Of a stretch of DNA of 64,000 nucleotides, positions 10,604-20,520 are shown one piece after another; the stretch's first letter is position 1, and every line of letters starts with the position of its first letter. Source of the stretch: Nematopogon swammerdamellus (taxonomy: Eukaryota > Arthropoda > Insecta > Lepidoptera > Adelidae); assembly GCA_946902875.1 (NCBI GenBank), contig OX336355.1, forward strand, positions 12,309,347 through 12,373,346, in the 5' to 3' direction. The position numbers and the translations under genes were made by a program. Below the pieces are notes generated by a model, which did not search any database, was not told the origin of the DNA, and saw nothing but the letters and a program-made list of their open reading frames with translations.

Positions 10604-11759
10604 CCTTTGACCATTAGATCGAATTTAGGAATTGAAAAGATTGCGTTCCAATTTAACGTATTTAATTGTATAAGTCCTTGCCTTCTAAATAAATCTAATT
10701 GGCTGCCCTACAATTTCAGAATGTATCCATCGCCATAGATCACGGCTAAGTAATTCCTAATTGTACATAGTTTGGACGCTGCCGCCGCGGTGGCCTTCAA
10801 TAGCTTTTCTACACATTAGGAAATGAAGTAGTGCGCGTAATGTGAAGATAACAATCGTTCCAGCTCAGTTCTTCACATAATCTGATGTCGGTTGATGAAG
10901 TATGTTGTAAGTGGGTTTAGGTCATAGTATACTACGATAAATTAACTAACGTAGATTAAAATATTTAGGGTTTTTACAATAAATTACTGTACCTATATTA
11001 AATAATTTACAACATTTTTAATTTTCTTACAAAAATAATTAAGTTTACTTCTTCATAAGTGATAACATTTTCTTAATATTCAAAAATGATTCTCATTGCA
11101 AATATTTATTCAAATTATTTCCGTAATTCAAATTGCAAAATTATGTTATTATAATGATATAACATGTTATAAATGATATACATTTGAATGTTCAGAGATC
11201 TTCAATTATATGTATTTGGTTATTCAAATATTCTGTCAATGTGTAACGATAGATACACATCACCGATTCTATGTTCACCTATAATAACTCGAGAAATACT
11301 CAATTAATTAATACTCAATAAATTATACCTAGGATTTTAACTGCCGTTTTCTGAGACATCCAATCATGATTATACGATATGTGTGTGTTATATTTCCAAG
11401 ATTTTTTGCGCCTGAATATTTTATATTTCTCTACTTCCTGAATCTTAAAAGATAATAAGAAAAAAACGCAATTCTATTTACTTGCGTAGGTACTATACAT
11501 TTGTTTCTAACATACCTATTGATTTTAGATCGGTAGGTATTTGTTTTAGCTTTACATCTTACATTAAAAATCGGGTATATGCTCAAAAAGGGTCAAGTGC
11601 GTAGTATCAGTGACCGACGAGCATGTATGAAAAACATTATGAGAGTGGAATAAAATGTTTATCTTAAAACTAACCACTAAGAAAAAAACAATAAAAAAGG
11701 TAAAAGAATTTATAATATAACAACTTTTATTATATAAATGGAAAAGGACATATGTTACA
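10604..11759. other. AT-rich stretch without a gene
   Basis: No splice-supported open segment. A minus-strand open frame at 11564-11839 runs into the duplicated segment listed next and has no recognisable domain. Confidence 0.35.
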
Positions 11760-11868
11760 CATATTGTCACTCGTATTTGCAATGCATACGTTTCCTGCAA
11801 AGTCCGGTTTCTACTGAGTGTATACACAACAATGCGCATCTACACTGATGAGCTGTGAAGATGACTTA
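11760..11868. repeat. Duplicated segment, copy 1
   Basis: About 100 bp nearly identical to 12108-12211, sharing TTTCCTGCAAAGTCCGGTTT, CTACTGAGTGTATACACAAC and AATGCGCATCTACACTGATG. On the minus strand it begins after a CACAG that could act as a 3' splice site. Confidence 0.65.
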
Positions 11869-12107
11869 CATAAAGAAACCTAACGAAGACGCGGCAGAGG
11901 TGTGTCAGTATCGTCGCATGCGTGGAGATCCTTTGCCTCTGCCTACCCCACTGGGAAACAGGCGTGACGCTATGTATGCAGTTACCCTCTTAACACAGAG
12001 CAGAATAAATAGTCATTAACGGCTATTCTATATTTCCATAATGTCCGCACATGGGTATGGTTACACTAGTATGGATGTCGTAGCGTCACAGCGCACATCA
12101 TAATAAT

Positions 12108-12211
12108 TTGTGTCACTCGCATCATTGCAATGCATACATTTCCTGCAAAGTCCGGTTTCTACTGAGTGTATACACAACAATGCGCATCTACACTGATGAG
12201 CTGTGACGGTA
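12108..12211. repeat. Duplicated segment, copy 2 (Cys-rich frame on minus strand)
   Basis: Second copy of the 11760-11868 segment. The minus frame from 12208 down to 12061 reads HQCRCALLCIHSVETGLCRK then CMHCNDASD and continues to a stop, with several cysteines. In copy 1 the first part of this frame is kept and then diverges. It could be a transposon-borne or degenerate small exon. The protein was not recognised, so it is kept as a repeat rather than a gene. Confidence 0.45.
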
Positions 12212-12341
12212 GAGGCCGTGACTCTGAACATCAGCAGGGACATGTTTCATTATTACACAGTGCAAATATTAGATCTTTGTTAGAGTACAATTTTACCATG
12301 CTGTGATTTTAAAATAATCTTTTTCAAAATGAGTACAGTAC

Positions 12342-12501
12342 GCGGCAGTTTAAATAATGTAAATCGGGCTTTAGAAAGAGACAATCCGGTTCTAGAGTGT
12401 TGTCCCTGTCGCACTAACTCGCACGTCTCTGTGCGACAGGGACGACGATCTACAACCGGATTATCTCTTTCTAAAGCCCAATGTACATTATTTACTGCCG
12501 C
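12342..12501. repeat. 160-bp inverted repeat (hairpin MITE-like)
   Basis: CGGCAGTTTAAATAATGT, GGGCTTTAGAAAGAGACAAT and CCGGTT on the left are mirrored by AACCGG, ATTATCTCTTTCTAAAGCCC and ACATTATTTACTGCCG on the right. An inner stem GTCCCTGTCGCAC/GTGCGACAGGGAC surrounds a short loop. The overlapping open frames on both strands exist because of this symmetry. Confidence 0.75.
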
Positions 12502-12693
12502 CGGATGCATTTTGGGCGAAAAATTATATTTAAATCTGACTAGACATTCTAAAATTATGAGGTAAGATAAAAACATTCAGAGAACCTTTAAAAACATGTA
12601 TAAAAAACGGTTTTGATAACATGAGCTTTTTGGGTAAATCAAACAAATGCACCGGAACTGTTTGATTTGCTCAAAGCTTTATTAAAGAAGGAA

Positions 12694-13030
12694 AAATAAA
12701 AAAGATTAAATGCAAAATCGTTAACATTTTATTAAATAACTGTATTTAATTTGAAAAAAAAAATAATAAGTATTCAAAAGATACCATTTTCTGCGTATTT
12801 GCTCTATAATATGTTTCTACGGAACATATTCAAATTCAGTACCATCCCAATTATTCAATCATAGAATAAAAAAGATTTTTAAAATTTTATTAAATAACTG
12901 TATTTAATTTGAAAAAAAAATAGTATTCAAAAGATACGATTTTCTGCGTATTTGCTCTATAATGTGTTTCTACGGAACATATTCAAATTCAGTATCTACC
13001 ATCCCAATTATTGAATCATAAAATAAAACT
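12694..13030. repeat. Tandem duplication, about 168-bp unit, two copies
   Basis: Two adjacent copies share TTTTATTAAATAACTGTATT, AGTATTCAAAAGATAC, TTTTCTGCGTATTTGCTCTA, TTTCTACGGAACATATTCAA and CCATCCCAATTATT. They differ by small indels. Non-coding. Confidence 0.8.
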
Positions 13031-13284
13031 ATTGTCCACCAGCAACTAGTAAGCTTGTAACTTTATGAAACTGCCCCTAGTTTTACAGTTAGATGCGTTA
13101 CGTATGCGGCCATTTAGATGCTCGTTGCGTAGAAACACCTAGATGTCTAGCCTAGACAGACGCCATACATTTCTCACTGAGAGTAGTTTAGTGCCCTTAC
13201 CTGAGAAATTAATTTTGAAAAAGCTTGGTCCAAAGTACATTTGTATTTTAACATATTTGTAACTTGCCTTGTAACCTATTTGTT

Positions 13285-13430
13285 CAGTCAGTCAGTCAGT
13301 GTGTATGCGTCCACTGCTGGACATACGCCTCTTCAATTTTCCTCCAGTCCTCCCGGCCCTCAGCGGTATGGAACCAGTGTTTTCCGCCTACGTACTTGAT
13401 GTCGTCGTCCCAGTAGATCATCGTTCAGTA
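13285..13430 (-). pseudogene. RTE-type LINE, 3' end fragment
   Basis: The minus strand translates to DDIKYVGGKHWFHTAEGRED then WRKIEEAYVQQWTHTH before a stop. This fits the extreme C-terminus of RTE-like reverse transcriptases in Lepidoptera (W.DDI..V.G..W...A..R..W....EAY.QQWT). Only about 45 residues remain. TCAGTCAGTCAG-like simple sequence follows the 3' end. Confidence 0.7.
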
Positions 13431-13654
13431 CAACGTTCAAAATATTAAATTACCTATATAAATTATGTTTCATTGCAATAAAAAATATGACGACAAAATG
13501 GCATGAAATTAATTTCCAATATCGAAAATATTATTTAAGAAAATTTATATTTATCGATACCTACCTGCCTACTCAGCGTCATTAAGAAAAATGTTTCCTT
13601 TAAAAATCTGCATATTTCTTAGGTATTAATTAAAAAAAATAAGTGTATGGCAAC

Positions 13655-13715
13655 AAAATTGGAGAGGAGTATGTCCAGCAGTGGAAGCTTACACCCTGAC
13701 TGAGTGACTAGCAAC
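13655..13715 (+). pseudogene. RTE-type LINE tail, very short
   Basis: GGAGAGGAGTATGTCCAGCA then GTGG encodes GEEYVQQW, the last residues of the same LINE family as 13285-13430 but in the opposite orientation. GACTGAGTGACT-like simple sequence follows it. Confidence 0.5.
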
Positions 13716-14112
13716 AAAAGTTTTAACAATATAATTCCTGTAAACAATATCTAGGTACGTAATTTTGAGCGCGACTTGGGAATCGACTGGGTTTCAAAAT
13801 GCCCAGCGTTCAAGCAATTATGTATTGGAATAATTGATAAAATAATCAGTATGTAACCACTTTGATAAGGCTTCAGGTTGTGTCTGTAATGTTTCTCATA
13901 TTTACGAAAACTATAATAAATCCAGGAATTTACTAAATTGCTTTCGTGAATGTGTAAATAATAGTCCGTTGAAATTTTCAAAGAATATGTGTTATTATGG
14001 CGGATATACTACGAAATAATAAAAGAAAGCAAACGTAAAAAATTTAACGAAACGTATTTCTTCAACTTCTGTTTTGTTTTACTCTATTGTAAAAACGTTA
14101 ATAAATTTCTTA
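13716..14112. other. No gene seen
   Basis: AT-rich. The only sizeable open frame, 13751-13981 on the minus strand, has no recognisable feature. Confidence 0.35.
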
Positions 14113-14484
14113 GCCTCGGTATCTCAGTGGTGCGGTCGTTCGACTGTTGTTAAGCAACCCTGGGCGCGGTCAGTACTTGGATGGTTGACCGCTCGACCGT
14201 TGGAGGCTGACCGTGGTTCGGAATCCACGTTAAACTGTAGGTCCTTCCCTTCTTACCTTACTAGGTGGTAGGGTTTATCCAAGCCGGGTTGATACCACAG
14301 CACTGAATGGAACGTCGGTCGAAACGGCTATGTAAATAGTTCGTGTTTTCCGTCCAGTTCAGTGTAGCCGACAGCAAATGAAGGGAAGCACTGACATGAC
14401 ACCTAGTTCACCCGGTGTTATGGGCTGATATCACGGATGTTGTAGGTGATGTAGCCAACTTTTTCAGTTTCCATAAAACAAAAA
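14113..14484 (+). repeat. Type A SINE with tRNA/5S-like module
   Basis: Begins GCCTCGGTATCTCAGTGGTG (box A-like), then GTTAAGCAACCCTGGGCGCG and TACTTGGATGGTTGACCGCT, which align with the internal control region of 5S rRNA. The common core follows (CTTACTAGGTGGTAGGGTTT, GGGTTGATACCAC) and then the tail ending CAGTTTCCATAAAACA. The stem-loop head seen upstream in the 43.3-, 45.6- and 49.1-kb copies is absent. Confidence 0.85.
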
Positions 14485-14514
14485 CATACAAGACAAGCTT
14501 CAAACTTGGTGTGA

Positions 14515-14614
14515 TTATAGTACACACTCTAAAGTAACAGAACAAAACGAGCCAATTACTTGGTGGTACGAAACCCTCGGTGCGCGAGTCCGACTCGCAC
14601 TTGGCCGGTTTTTT
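14515..14614 (-). repeat. Fragment of the CGGCCAAGTGCGAGTC repeat
   Basis: CGAGTCCGACTCGCACTTGG, then CCGGTTTTTTT, is the inverse of the start of this common lepidopteran repeat. TGGTGGTACGAAACCCTCGG precedes it in the expected order. 3' truncated. Confidence 0.75.
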
Positions 14615-14685
14615 TATCAAGCATAATGTCCGATCTAGCTAGCTAGTGTCTAGCTAGGGCGAGCCATTCCCGACTTTTAGACTCT

Positions 14686-14960
14686 TTTTTTTTATGGTGA
14701 CTGACACGGTTGAGTACATCACCTACAACATCCGTGATGTCAGCCCATAACACCGGGTGAAGTTGGTGCCACGTCAGTGCTTCCCTTCGGTCGTGCCGGC
14801 TACACTGAACTGGACGGAGAACACAAACTATGTACATAGCCGTTTCGACCGACCCTTCATTCAGTGCGGTGGTACCAACCCGGGCGTGTTAAACCCTACC
14901 ACCTAGTAAAATAAGAAGGGAGTCATATCCCTTAGTCGCCTTTTACGACATACACGGGGC
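14686..14960 (-). repeat. Type A SINE (head to core directly)
   Basis: On the minus strand it runs from a partial head (GTCGTAAAAGGCGACTAAGG, GATATGACTCCC), through the core, to the tail and A-run. The first part of the stem-loop head is missing. Confidence 0.8.
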
Positions 14961-15310
14961 CTCACATTCGCTCCATAAACCTCTCTCGTTAGTCTAGTCT
15001 CATCGACTCTGCCAACATGACAGAACTATATTTACAAGTAAAAGATGTGAATGAGTGCCTACAAACTCATCGGAAGCGCCTCCGCGCCTCTAGCTAGGTC
15101 AAGTGTACATCAGAGTGTATTGTGCAGTGACATAGAAACGAGACAATATAATGCGCATGGGCCGCTTTTCCCATACGTGTGAGGAATCAATAAAAACCTT
15201 ATACCTCATGAGAATCTTTCGCTATTTATCTATATGTGCTGTCGTAGAAGACAAATTTGTACAATATGATTTTTTTATAAATAATTTTGCTGTATAACCT
15301 TTCTAAGTAT
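14961..15310. other. No gene seen
   Basis: No feature supported. Confidence 0.35.
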
Positions 15311-15806
15311 ACACGGTGTTAACTTTAATGGGCGACATTCCCGAAAGGGGGTTATTCTGGGTCACATACTGATGCCGAAAAAGGGGGTAAGGTTTTTTTT
15401 TGAGCTTTGGTTTTAAAATTTTCAATTTCTATATTTGGTATAAAAACATGGTATTTCGTAATAGGAATCGCACTACATTACCAAAAAAATCGAAAGCTGG
15501 GTAATTTTTCAAATAAACCAAAAAATTCACATTCATATCGACACGATACAACAGCTAGCGGGCGACACGTAGTCAGTCAGCTGGGTACGCACGGTCGCAG
15601 GCGCGCGGCGCGCGCGCGCGCGGGGCGGCGCTCGCTACACCATTCCAAAGAGAAATTGTCGCTGAGGTAAAATTATTAATAAAATATGCAATTTTTTTAA
15701 AACTATTTTAGATTTTATTTTTAAGTACCACAAAATAATCAGTATACGAAATGGTTTATTATTCAGTAATAAAATTTAAATGTCGCGCAAAAAGTTAACA
15801 CCGTTC
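15311..15806. mobile_element. TIR element, about 495 bp (ACGGTGTTAACTTT ends)
   Basis: The left end ACGGTGTTAACTTTAATGGG then CGACATT matches the inward-read right end ACGGTGTTAACTTTTTGCGC then GACATT. Its centre has a GC-rich run around 15600-15620 (GGCGCGCGCGC-type). No transposase. Target duplication is not clear; TAT/ATA sequence borders both sides. Confidence 0.6.
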
Positions 15807-17109
15807 ATATATAAAAAAAGTTAATTTATTATATTGAGTTCATTAATTGATATTGGAATTAATAGAAATAGTGACTTGAGCTATTTGAAAAATCTCATTA
15901 AAATGTATAATAATCTGTAAATCCTTTTGTACGTAAGATACATTAAGTTGAAGAAAAAAGTCGAGCTATTTCTGATTAATTGTGTTGTATTGTTTATTGA
16001 TCATTCATATGGCAGTTAGACTGCACTCGAACTTGGTGACAAGTTGTGAAACTTATTCCGGTTCGATGACACCCACGAAGAAAAAAACCGACAAGAAACT
16101 TCACAGGGTATTTTTTTATACATATCATTACAAGTACTTTAGTGATTAGCCACATAATAACATCGCTTACAGTCTATCTAAAACACAGCTTGAGAGCAAG
16201 ATTAACAATTTTGCTGAAAGTTCTTACTACAAAGACTTATTAATTAAATGTATCAGATGTAAAGTGACTTTGTCAAACACATTTACAATTTTTTTTTTCT
16301 TTTCGTTATGCTTACTTAGGTCGCTGTATAATTAGATTTATAAAAATCTAAACCATCTAGCATGAAGGTCATAAAATGAATGATGCACTTGCGATGCAAA
16401 TGTTACACATTATTAAAACTGGTCCACACCCAAGTCATTGACCTACTTTTGAGAAAAATATTTTACAAATAGTATTAGCAAAATATAATACCTACACGCT
16501 ACTATAGATATAAAGATAATAATTTATTAATTTATTCATAACATACTATTAATATTTGTTATTTTGATAATGAAATAAGAACAATAGCGCAAAATAGTAC
16601 TTACATTAATTAAGCATTTGAGATACAAACTTCAAATAGTTGTCATAAGTAAGCTCTAAAAACACTACTCCCTCCGTCCACTCGGACCCACAGTCTGGCT
16701 CCACAGGTGGATCTCCTTTTCTGCTCTTTAAACAAATGGTGGAACTTCAAATTATTGGTTTCGAATTATCACCTCGGAAGGAGGGGATTTGATATATTTC
16801 ACCGTACAATTTCTTATAGAATAATTCTTTTTATTGCAGTAGACTATTAATATTTAAGACCTTTTATTCAACTATATACAATTAACATTTTTAGAAATAT
16901 ATTATTATTTTCAGCTACAATTTTATACGGCACCTATTAATCATAGTAGGAGACGCCTGACTTTGCTTACCCGTTACATTTTGTTGCCTACCGGATATCC
17001 ATTAAATGATTCAGCTTCAAGAATATCGCTCATGCTGTTTAAGAGCTTACAGGCTGTGGCAAACGGACGGAAGAAAGCCCTTCCGTTGAGTTACTATTTT
17101 ATAGAGTTA
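15807..17109. other. AT-rich stretch without a gene
   Basis: Contains a short segment near 16065-16110 (CACCCACGAAGAAAAAAACC, GACAAGAAACTTCACAGGG). It resembles 37775-37815 and is probably a LINE 3' trace. Otherwise no gene or repeat recognised. Confidence 0.35.
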
Positions 17110-17218
17110 TTTCACGACCGAAGGGAAGCATTGACATGGCACTTAGTTCACCAAGGTGTTATGGGCTGACATCACGGACGTAATAGGTGATCTAGCCAAA
17201 CGTGTCAGTTTCTATAAA
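17110..17218 (+). repeat. Type A SINE, 3' tail
   Basis: ACGACCGAAGGGAAGCATTG, GGTGTTATGGGCTGACATCA, then CGTGTCAGTTTCTATAAAAT. 5' truncated and diverged. Confidence 0.75.
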
Positions 17219-17306
17219 ATAAAAAAGTTATTAAATTCTTGAGTTACTTGGTCAGGTGTCACAGATATTTGACTAATGTTATAAAGGTCTGCCAACGTTG
17301 CCGGCT

Positions 17307-17341
17307 ACGGAATCCTGAAAATAATTATATTTTCAGGATTC
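17307..17341. repeat. Small perfect palindrome
   Basis: GGAATCCTGAAAATA and TATTTTCAGGATTCC flank a few bases. It is the right size for an RNA hairpin, but nothing nearby suggests a role. Confidence 0.55.
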
Positions 17342-17414
17342 CATTACATTAGTAAAACCTTATATATTTACTAGTTTGATACATACTAGTACTTTCTTGT
17401 AGTTCGTTCTCGTT

Positions 17415-17530
17415 CGGCACGACCGAGGGGAGGCACTGACGTGGCACCAAGTTCACCCGGTGTTATGGGCTGACATCATGGATGTTGTAGGTGATGTAAG
17501 CCAACCGTGTCAGTTTCCATAAAAAATAAA
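17415..17530 (+). repeat. Type A SINE, 3' tail
   Basis: GGCACGACCGAGGGGAGGCA, CACCAAGTTCACCCGGTGTT, ATGGGCTGACATCATGGATG, then an A-rich end of AAAAATAAAAATAAAA type. Confidence 0.8.
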
Positions 17531-17608
17531 AATAAAAATAAAAGTACCTGTAACCGACGGGCAGAAGTGTGTGAAGAACATTATGAGTGTGGAAGAGACG
17601 GCAGAATA

Positions 17609-17832
17609 TTTTTTTTATGGAAACTGACACGGCTGGCTACATCACCTACAACATCCGTGATGTCAGCCCATAAGACCGGGTGAACTATGCCAGGTCAGTG
17701 CTTCCCTTCATTTCATGTCGGCTACACTGAACTGGACGGAAAACACGAACTATTTAAATAGCCTTGCGACGTTTCGCTCAGTGCGCTCAGCGTCAACAGT
17801 TGACCGACCGCACCACTGAGCTACCGAGGCTG
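17609..17832 (-). repeat. Type A SINE with internal deletion of 5S module and core
   Basis: On the minus strand it starts GCCTCGGTAGCTCAGTGGTG, then CGGTCGGTCAACTGTTGACG, then jumps to GCGCACTGAGCGAAACGTCG and the tail. The 5S-like segment and the TACTAGGTGGTAGG core are missing. A GAGCG is present at both sides of the deletion in intact copies. Confidence 0.75.
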
Positions 17833-18137
17833 ACATACTGAGAGGTGTGTCAGGAACTTGGTACCTGGAAATCGTTATTGTATCTGCCTACTCTACTGGG
17901 GAGCAGGCACGGGCGTAGCCAGGAGGGTGTTTTGAGGGTTGGGGTTCAACCGAAATAAAAAATGTACACGACATTTCAAATTGAACCTATTACTTATATT
18001 TTCATCATTCGGACATAGCTCTGATTAGTGAGACCTAAATTAAGGCAAAACAGGAGATTACTTATTTCTTTGTAATGAATGAATGATGTAGAATAAATGT
18101 TGTAAAATAATTCGTGTTGATTTTATTTCTAAAACCC

Positions 18138-18568
18138 CTAGTGGGCGACCCCGACGTGTCCCGCGATCTAGAACCACTGCAACTTCGGAGGGATGTCGGC
18201 GCCCTAAGTGTGTTCTATCGCTTATTCCACGGGGAGTGCTCCGAGGAGCTGTTTAACGCGATTCCGCCGTCCCCTTTCCACCTCCGTACAACGCGCACTG
18301 GGCAGGGATTGCATCCCTATACTCTGGACTTACCGCGGATGCGCACTAATCGGTTCTGCAGATCCTTCCTCCACAGAACCGGTAAACTCTGGAACGCTCT
18401 CCCTGCCCACATGTCTCCCCCCAAGTATAGTCGGCTCCTTCAAGAGAGGCGTGAATGGGCACCTGTCAGGCCGGCATGGCATTCGCAGCCCCCGCATGCG
18501 ACCGAATGTCCATGGGCGTCGCTAGACACCTTATGGGTGACACGGCGCCACATGTCGCGCTTACTATA
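18138..18568 (+). pseudogene. Non-LTR retrotransposon reverse transcriptase, C-terminal tail (frameshifted)
   Basis: Frame 1 reads DLEPLQLRRDVGALSVFYRL, FHGECSEELFNAIPPSPFHL, RTTRTGQG, MRTNRFCRSFLHRTGKLWNA and LPAHMSPPKYS. The reading then continues in a second frame as GSFKRGVNGHLSGRHGIRSP. The order RRDV..LSVFYRL.HGECSEELF...F..RTTR...PR..T.RF..SF..RT..LWN.LP is the conserved C-terminal extension of a lepidopteran non-LTR reverse transcriptase. Only this 3' end is present and it carries a frameshift near 18430. Related fragments lie at 24510, 37538 and 51876. Confidence 0.75.
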
Positions 18569-18941
18569 AAAAAAACCCCCCTCCCTAATACGAAACCTGG
18601 CTACGCCCGTGGGAACCGTCGTGAGTGAAGCTATGTATGCTACACACCTGAATATACTCAACTGAGCGACTGGACGTGCGTTTGACAAAGTACTACAGAC
18701 GCATGGAGTTGTGAAAATATCGAGGCAATTGTACGTTACGTATAAACTTAGGAGAAGCTAACAAACCAGTTGTTGACTTGATAAGTCCCGCCGGGGATGG
18801 AGCTTTCTAGAAATCTAACTATAGCGATAATCTCCTACGAGTACTACCTATTAGATAGTACCTATATAGTAATATTACTCGCAAGTTGTGTTTTGGCCGA
18901 GTCACCTTCAAACTAAATATGCACAGCTTTGCCCCTATTTT

Positions 18942-19232
18942 AGGGTTCCGTATCCACACACAAGCCTACGCCGTCTGTCTGTCAGTCTGTTCGTTTGCCC
19001 GTTCGAGGGTTGTATATTTTGAACCGTAGCCGGATGAACCGAAAGCTATGAAAATGGTCACCGGTAATGACGTCATCTATCGGTCATAAGAAGGACTCAA
19101 TATTTACAATATTTATTATTAATACAAGCGTTAAACTTCGCGTATTTATAGTGCAAACTCCAAAGTAAAACAACTACGTGGTGGTACGGAACCCTCGGCG
19201 CGCGAGTCCAACTCGCACTTGGCCGGTTTTTA
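18942..19232 (-). repeat. CGGCCAAGTGCGAGTC repeat, near full length
   Basis: On the plus strand it opens TAGGGTTCCGTATCC, then GCCTACGCCGTCTGTCTGTC, and closes GGTGGTACGGAACCCTCGGC, GAGTCCAACTCGCACTTGGC, CGGTTTTT. Both the start and end blocks of the family are present in inverse orientation. Confidence 0.8.
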
Positions 19233-19517
19233 GGTTTCCGTATCCCGTACTATTACCCCGCCTATTACTAAGCCTACGCCGTCTGTCTGTCTGTCTGTCT
19301 GTCCTATTGCTGTATCTTTGGAATCGTATTAGCTAGCCGGTTGAAATTTTCACAGAATATGTGTTATTGCGGCGGATATAACAACAAGTAATAAAATATA
19401 GAAAAGGTCAAAAATTAAGGGGGGTCCCCATACAAGAAACGTGTTTTTTTTTCAAAGTTTTTTTTGTGCTGCGGAACTCTAGGTTCGCGAGTCCGACTCG
19501 CACTTGGCCGGTCTTTT
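19233..19517 (-). repeat. CGGCCAAGTGCGAGTC repeat, second copy in tandem
   Basis: Directly abuts the previous copy in the same orientation. It has a TTCCGTATCCCGTACTATTA opening, a GTCT microsatellite at about 19280-19302, AATTTTCACAGAATATGTG in the middle, and GAGTCCGACTCGCACTTGGC with CGG at the end. Confidence 0.8.
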
Positions 19518-20374
19518 AGAACTGAGTTCTATATCATAAGCTCTATCTACGATATTTGCTTAGCCAGCCTAATTTATCTTTTCTTGAAATAATTGGCATG
19601 TCAGGGCTCATAGTTCATAATATCATTTATATGTATACTGAAATTTCAAACTTCGGCATACAAGTTTGGTGCAAGTTTTCAAGACCGGCTCTTAAACAGC
19701 TGTTACAATACCTCGGAGCGAGTTACTGCGCATACGTTGCAAAGTGAACCATAATTGAGTTACGATTTTAACCTTGCTATATAAAACCGGCGAGGTCTAG
19801 TTCCAGCAACCGTGCCGAGCCTTCAGCATTATGGCAACGTGTTATTAACATAGTTTATAAGGTTCTGTACAAGGGACTTATTACTTCGAAAATATCAAGA
19901 AATACCAACATTAGATCGATTAATTTCGTCACAGTGTACCAAGGGTCATACACATAGGGCAGGTTGAACAATTTGTTGGTTCTACAAATTATTTGTGGCT
20001 TCTTTGAGCGTTCTTGGTATATTTCTGGGTTTATCAATACAATAATATGGTATTCAAACTGATTGTGGGTCGGCAATGAAAAGTACTGCACAATCTTACG
20101 TTTACAAATTTGAATTTAGAACACGTTTGAATACAAACTGATTCATGAATTTTCATATTTAGCGGCTTGGAAAAGAAACAGCGATGCTAATCTTGATAAA
20201 CAGTGTATTTGAAATTTTGAATTCGCCGTTTTATATATTTTTTTCCATTGTATATTTATTACGAACTAACTTTTGCCCGTGGTTTCCGTACGGGTTATGG
20301 GAACCTAAAAAAGGAGGCAAAAATGTTATTTCGTTCCATTAAAGGATAGGAAAATAAGTGAATAATAATAATAA
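19518..20374. other. No gene seen
   Basis: Short ORFs only; no repeat recognised. Confidence 0.35.
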
Positions 20375-20520
20375 TTTAAAATTAGAATAGAACACGCTTG
20401 AAACTTAAACTGACGCCTTAAAGTTAAATTTAGAATAGTACACATTTGAAACAGAACTGACGCCTTTAATCAAAGTTAAATTTAGAATAGAACACGTTTG
20501 AAATCAAAAGTGACGCATTT
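20375..20520. repeat. Short direct repeats, 46-65 bp unit, about three copies
   Basis: The unit TTAGAATAGAACACGTTTGA plus AACTGACGCCTTTAA recurs near 20383, 20431 and 20485. A weaker relative (GAATTTAGAACACGTTTGAA) lies at about 20112. Confidence 0.6.

Noticed and set aside
14148..14205. Stand-alone 5S rRNA gene or pseudogene
   Set aside because: Only the internal control region is present, and the same segment recurs in SINE context at 43.4, 45.7, 49.2 and 58.1 kb.
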